The translations under genes were made by a program, and so were the position numbers. From positions 5,007,001 through 5,071,000 of the forward strand of contig NC_063155.1 in NCBI RefSeq assembly GCF_020921035.1: a DNA stretch of 64,000 bases, written 5' to 3'. This DNA comes from Rhodamnia argentea. Lineage: Eukaryota; Streptophyta; Magnoliopsida; Myrtales; Myrtaceae. The notes beneath the pieces were generated by a model, which was not told where the DNA came from, searched no databases, and saw only the letters and a program-made list of their open reading frames with translations. Positions 58,710 to 64,000 of this stretch are shown piece by piece. Every line of letters starts with the position of its first letter. The first letter of the stretch is position 1.

Positions 58710-61700
58710 TCATTCTCCTACTTGAGAAAAACTCGTCCTCGAGTTAGAATTAGAATCCGGATATATCGGTTTGGTTGACTCATGGAATGGCGACAAATCA
58801 GCAACATTAAAAGTGTTGGATATGCCCATGCTATGTGGAAGGTCTAGAACATAAGCACTATCGTTGATTCTCCTGCTGACAGTATAAGGCCCGTACTTTT
58901 TCTGCTGTAGTTCTTTGTAAGATTCAGCTGGTAACCGCTCCTTACGAAGAAATACCATGATCTGATCACTTACCTCAAACACCTACTTTCGCTTGTGCTT
59001 ATCTGCGGCTGCCTTTTACTTCTTATTAGCTTCCTCCAGCTTCTGTCTAACTTCATGATGCACCTCTACAATATGTTTAGCTATATGATCCTTTGCAACA
59101 CTCTTGTCTGTTTGCTTAGGTAACTGTATCAAATCTAGAGTATGCTAAGGCGCCTTTGTATAAACAACAGAAAAAGGCGACCTACTAGTAGAACTATGGA
59201 CTGCATTATTATAAGCAAACTCTGCACGAGATAAAGCAATATCTCACCGCTTCGGCTTGTCTCCATAGATGCTTCGAATTAAGTTGCCCAAAGTTCTATT
59301 AACCACCTCTGTTTGACCATCAGACTGCGGGTGTCTTGTGCTACTAAAATTCAAAGAAAAGTCAAAGAGCTTACACAAAGTCCTCCAAAAGTGCCCCAGA
59401 AACTTACTGTCTCCATCGGAAGTAATATATTTAGGCACTCCATGCAAGTGAACTACTTCTTTGAAAAATAATCTAGCCACACTTATTGTATCAGACGTTT
59501 TCCTACAAGGAATGAAGTGTGCCATCTTGGAAAACCTGTCTACCATAACAAAAATAGAATCCACGCCTCTTTGGGTTCGTGGCAAACCAAGTACAAAATC
59601 CATACAGAGATCTTCCCATATATTGCCAGGAACGGATAAAGGCATGTATAGACATGTATTCTTAGATTGCCCCTTAGCGGTCTGACAAACATAATATTTT
59701 TGCACATACCTGCTGGCATCTCTACGCAACCGGGGCCGGTAAAATCGCTCCCTAACTATAGCAATAGTTTTGTCGTATCCCGGATGTGCAGCTAATCCTC
59801 CTTCGTGTAAATTAGGAATTACCTTCTCTCGCAATGAGGTCCGAGGAAGGCAAAGCTAATTACCTCGTATCAGATAACCATCCATGGCATAGAATTCCTG
59901 CATAGGTTGACCAGAAGCACATGACTCCCAAATCCGCCCAAAGTCATCATCGCCTACATAACAGTCTTTCAGTTGCTCGAATCCCAGAATGTCTTGGCTT
60001 AACGTAATCAACCAGCTAGCTCTCCTACTCAATGCATCAGCTACTACATTCTGCATACCGGACTTGTGTTGTAAATCGAAAGAAAATTTTTGCAAAAATT
60101 GACACCAACGCGCGTGTATGTCTTTGCTAATCCTCTTCTGACTATTCGGATACTTCAAAGTTTTATGATCAGAATATAGCACGAATTCTTTTCCAATCGG
60201 ATAATGCTCCTAGGTAGAGGTGGTTGGTTCGACGGAACCGCCGGTTCCGGTTCTAAAAAAAGGTGGAACCGCCGGTTCCGAGCCGGTTCCGATTCCGGTT
60301 CGGAACCGCCGGTTCCAAGGCCTAATTGCTCTCTTCACCAAACCTATTTCCTTTTTTTTTATTTAAAAAATCGCGTCGGAACCGGCCCAGAACCGGCAGT
60401 TTCGGGCCCACGAGTCCATTTGGCCATCTCTACTCCTAGGTCTTCAAAGCCCTTACGACAGAATAAAATTCTTTGTCATAAGTACTCCACTTACGCCTCA
60501 CGTCGCTAAGTTTCTCACTGAAATAGCAAACCGGTTTGCACTCCTCGAATAAAACAGCTCCTATGCCCACTCCACTAGCATCACAGTCCACTTCAAACAG
60601 TTTATCAAAATCGGGTAAAGCCGTAACAGGCGCGGTACATAACTTCTCATTCAGAACTCCAAAACTATTATCGACTTCCTCCCCCCATATAAATTTACCT
60701 TTCTTCATGTACTTTGTAATTGGGGCCGCAATAGTACTGAAATTTTTAATAAAACGCCTATAAAAAGTAGCCAACCCATGGAAACTCCTAACTTCAGAAA
60801 CCGTTTTAGGAGCTGGCCACTCTCTTATTGCTCTTACTTTCACCTCATCCACCTCAATTCCCTCAGCGGTGATAATAAATCCCAAGAATAACAGCTTATT
60901 AGTCAAAAAACTGCACTTCTTAAGATTTACATACAGCTTATTAATCTACAAAGTTGTCAACACCTCCCTCAAAGGCATCAAATGCTCCTCCTTAGTTTTA
61001 CTATAAATCAAGATGTCATCAAAATAAACTACGACAAATTTACTAATAAAAGACTTCAGAACCTGATTCATAAGTCTCATGAAAGTGCTTGGAGCGTTAG
61101 AAAGCCCGAACGGCATCACCAACCACTCGTACAACCCCTCTTTTGTCTTGAAAGTTGTCTTCCACTCATCGCCAGGCCGAATACGAATCTAATGGTATCC
61201 GTTCTTCAAATCCAGCTTCGAAAACCACTTAGCTCCATGCAACCTATCCAAGATGTCATCCAATCTCGGAATTGGAAACTTGTAGCCCACAGTTATCTTG
61301 TTATCTACACTCATCCTCCAACTCCCATCTTTCTTAGGAGTTAACAAAGCGAGAACAACACATTGGCTCATACTATTCTGAATATGCCCCTTTCGCAGCA
61401 ACTCCTCCACCTTCTCCTTTAAAATCTCGCTCTCTTTCGGACTCATCCTGTAATGCGGTAGATTAGGCGGACTAGCTCTAGGAATTAAGTCTATATGGTG
61501 CTGAATATCGTGCATAGGAGGCAACCCATCCGGAATCTCTTCGGGCATCAACTTGCTAAATTCCTTCAATAAAGGCCTAACTGATTCAGGTTGCTCCTCC
61601 ACTTGTAGTTCAACTTCTGTCTCTATGGCTTGCTTCATTATCAAAACATGAATTTCCCTCGTCTCCTTAATTTCATAGTCAAATTTCCGTGTGAGTGTAA

Positions 61701-61859
61701 GGAAATTACTTCCGACAATTTGTTTTCTTTTGTTCTTCAAAGGCAGCAATGTATACTTCACATCGTCCTTCACGAGACTATACTAATTGCTCCTTCCCGA
61801 ATGCTGAGCATCTACATCAAATTGCCACGGCCTCCCAAATAAAACATGACATACATCTA
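58710..61859 (-). pseudogene. Decayed Ty3/gypsy retrotransposon 1 (pol)
   Basis: Minus-strand order from the right is a pre-RT piece (VLFGRPWQFDVDAQH at about 61840), reverse transcriptase ([24 protein letters not shown]), RNase H ([27 protein letters not shown]), integrase ([29 protein letters not shown]) and C-terminal part (KYGPYTVSRRI). The integrase zinc finger has Tyr for one Cys (YYVCQTAKG). Stops split it near 59243, 59835, 60935, 61189 and 61774, and an hAT MITE interrupts RNase H at 60215-60432. The 5' part (protease, gag) is cut off at 61859 by the LTR of gypsy 2. Confidence 0.9.
60215..60432. mobile_element. hAT MITE copy 3 inside gypsy 1 (218 bp)
   Basis: It starts TAGAGGTGG and ends GGCCATCTCTA, with a perfect 8-bp duplication CTCCTAGG at 60207-60214 and 60433-60440. 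The interior has the same GAACCGGCGG / CCGCCGGTTCC motifs and T tract as the copies at 554 and 1338. Confidence 0.93.
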
Positions 61860-62358
61860 TGTGACACGGGCCGAGGTTTTCATGCCCCAAACGGTCGTCC
61901 GGATGGCCGAGAGATGCCCCAAGACTTGCTGTGTCTTGGTCCCCTAGGGTTTGTCTAGGGTTTTCTACTATTTTCTACTAGTTTCCATAATATTCTAGAA
62001 GGTTTCCGGGGACGGGCGAGTCAGTAATTTGACAATGTTCTGGAACCTTTCTATTTATTGTCGGTGGTTGGGGAGTCGGTAGATGAAGTTTAGGCCGTTA
62101 GATGAGATCTAGATCTACGGTTGTAATCGTAGGCCCCCTCCTATATAAAGGAGAGTCCTCCTTCTCATTTTGATCATCCACTAATGAAATAGAAAGCTTT
62201 CCTCCCCAGAGCCTCTCCCTCTCGATCATCTTTCTCTCTACGCGATCCAGGTTAGAAAGAAGAAGAAAATAGAGAAAAGGCTTAGCTCGGGTGCTCCAAC
62301 GATCCAAAGGAGGCCCGAGTCGCCGCGCGGGTCGATCACAATCTCCCGGCCCGTGACA
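61860..62358 (+). mobile_element. 5' LTR of gypsy retrotransposon 2 (about 499 bp)
   Basis: It begins TGTGACACGGGCC and ends GGCCCGTGACA, near-perfect inverted tips. A TATA-like CTATATAAAGGAG at about 62151-62163 would be the LTR promoter. The primer site TGGTATCGGAGC follows at 62361-62372. The LTR cuts directly into the gypsy 1 frame at 61859. The 5-bp target duplication cannot be tested because the far end lies beyond the window. Confidence 0.85.
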
Positions 62359-62360
62359 AG

Positions 62361-62372
62361 TGGTATCGGAGC
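62361..62372 (+). other. Gypsy 2 primer binding site
   Basis: TGGTATCGGAGC, initiator Met tRNA type, two bases after the LTR. Confidence 0.8.
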
Positions 62373-62429
62373 AAACAACGTATAGGCGAGCCGTTCGTGA
62401 GGTCGACGAGCATCAAGCGGGTTGAGGTA

Positions 62430-64000
62430 ATGTCTAACTCAGAAGTGGATCATGTTTATGCAGCTACGGATGGGGAACTTCCTCATGACAAAGCTCCGCA
62501 AGAGAAACGGGGCAAATCAAAAAGAAAAGAAGCATCATCGGATGTGGTGTCCGTGCTTGCCAACAACTTTGATACGATGAAGAGAACGGTGCAAGAGTTG
62601 CTTGATGGTCTTGAAGATGCTAAGGACCGAATCACCAGCATGGACGACAAGATTCGCGAAGACTTCATCATCGGACTCAACGCAGCCATAGGACCATTGC
62701 AAATGAAGGACGAAGCTCTCGAAGCGTCGATCGAAGCTTTGAAGCTGGACGTCGAAGAAAAGGAAAACTCCCGCCAAGCCGAGATAGAGGCGCTCAAGGT
62801 GGAAATTCAAGAACTCAAGACGGAGTTGGTCTTGTACAAAACCAGCATAGCCAACGGTGCAACCGCAAATGGTGCATACACCGTTCAAGCGACGCCCAGG
62901 ATCGAGGTGCCGAAACCAAAAGACTTTAAAGGCGAACGATCCGCCGTGGATGTTGAAAACTTCATCCGGAGCATGGAGCAATACTTTGACGCCGTGGGAA
63001 TTCAAGACGAAGCGGCCAAGGTACAAACCGTTAGTCCTATATTTGTCCGATCAAGCCATGCTATGGTGGCGATTCATGTGCGATGAAGCTAGAAAGGGTA
63101 ACTCGGACATGATCGAAACATGGGACGAGTTTACCGAGCAACTCGGGAACAACTTCGCCCCGGTGTTCGCGGCACAAGAAGCTCGTAGCAAGCTTCATCA
63201 TCTTGAACAAAAGAGCTCGCTTCGGGAGTACATCAAGGAGTTCACCGAGCTCAAACTCCAAATCCCCAATCTGGGCGAAGAGGAGGCTCTCGGAGCGTTC
63301 ATGGACGGACTCAAGTCGTGGGCGCAGCTCGAGTTAAAGAGGAGAGACATCCAAAGTCTCACAAAGGCGATATCCGTGGCTGAGTCACCGGTCGACTTCG
63401 GCAAATCCGACTCATCTAAATCCAAGGGAAATGGAGGAAGAGATCGAGACGCGGATCGTAGAGATGAAGAAAACAATTCCGGTCGTGATCGATCAGAATA
63501 TCGAGACCGAGGAAAAGGAAGAAATTGGGGAGAAGGGTCTTCTAGACAACAACCCTACCAACATCGGGGTAACCGACCCCAAAACAACTACATCAACCCG
63601 GAGGACAAGTTCAAACATCCTCCCTCGCAGCCATGCGCAATTTGTGGTGGCGGCCATTGGACTCAACAGTGTCCGAAGAAGAACAACGGCAAAACTCTCT
63701 ACTCCGTCGTTGCCAAGCATAAGGAGGACGAGGAGCAAAAAGAAGAAGAACCGAAGATTGCGCGACTTGGTGGCGTATCTCGACTCAACACTATCCGAGC
63801 TCAATCTCCATCAAAGAAGACTGCTGGAGCATCATCGCTAAACTTTGTGGAGGTCAAGGTACGTGGTAAAACTCTGATCGCCTTGGTTGACACGGGAGCG
63901 ACAAATTTGTTCATATCAAGCGAAGCGGCAAAGTGGCTGGGACTCCGAGTGGAACCCACTGAATGTTTCTTCAAGCCGATCAACACTTCGGACCAGCTAG
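62430..64000 (+). pseudogene. Gypsy 2 gag and protease (one frameshift; runs off the window)
   Basis: The ATG at 62430 (MSNSEVDHVYAATDG) opens gag; the frame upstream starts only at GTG. A coiled-coil stretch (about residues 50-135) precedes the capsid-type part (RIEVPKPKDFKGERSAVDVE, MEQYFDAVGI). One extra base near 63031-63037 moves the frame: SLYLSDQAMLWW-like sequence continues at 63037 and stays open to the window end. Further on are WDEFTEQL, the zinc knuckle CAICGGGHWTQQC (about 63636-63674) and the protease motif LIALVDTGATNLFIS (about 63870-63915). Apart from that one change the element looks intact and young; the change could be a sequencing error. Reverse transcriptase and integrase should follow beyond 64000. 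Confidence 0.85.

Noticed and set aside
1..64000. CRISPR arrays, operons, rRNA or tRNA genes
   Set aside because: None seen; direct repeats present are microsatellites or transposons, and tRNA-like matches are only the retroelement primer sites.

Overview
The window reads as nuclear DNA of a eudicot plant. The evidence is intron-containing plant gene families (IQD, bHLH, EGF-like, GH17), plant-type LTR retrotransposons with initiator-Met-tRNA primer sites, many hAT, Harbinger and MULE-like nonautonomous elements, and a plastid rbcL fragment lodged in the chromosome. A woody member of the Myrtales would fit, but that is a guess.

Layout. 0-6.9 kb: two GC-rich hAT MITEs, then a complete three-exon IQ67-domain (calmodulin-binding) gene on the minus strand. 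7-14 kb: mostly transposon-derived spacer with a Harbinger-like element and a frameshifted CASP-like (CASPL1-type) relic. 14.4-17.3 kb: a two-exon bHLH gene (minus) whose promoter has a second, gene-less copy upstream. 17.5-25.1 kb: an hAT element, then a tandem duplication whose second copy starts a six-exon gene for a small secreted, probably GPI-anchored, EGF-like protein; the first copy leaves a dead exon 1. 26-31 kb: a decayed Ty1/copia element (minus). 32-37 kb: nested Harbinger, MULE-like and hAT elements, one carrying a GC-rich, possibly captured segment.

37-56 kb is a GH17 (beta-1,3-glucanase, PR-2-like) cluster. It holds two intact 340-residue genes (A and D, both minus), three pseudogenes (B plus, C minus, E minus) and repeated flanking units. 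B and C were both cut at the same codon by the same Tnt1/Tork-like copia LTR. They now face each other as about 2-kb arms of an inverted repeat whose loop is the rest of that retroelement. Gene D and pseudogenes B and C have GHE where gene A has the usual GNE of the acid/base motif.

56.7-57.1 kb carries the plastid rbcL fragment. 58.7-64 kb is a nest of elements: a decayed Ty3/gypsy element (minus) interrupted by a third copy of the hAT MITE and by a much younger gypsy element (plus) that runs off the window.

The host genes suggest no shared pathway. The biologically most interesting structure is the GH17 inverted repeat, which has its own promoter and could in principle give hairpin RNA against the intact paralogues.
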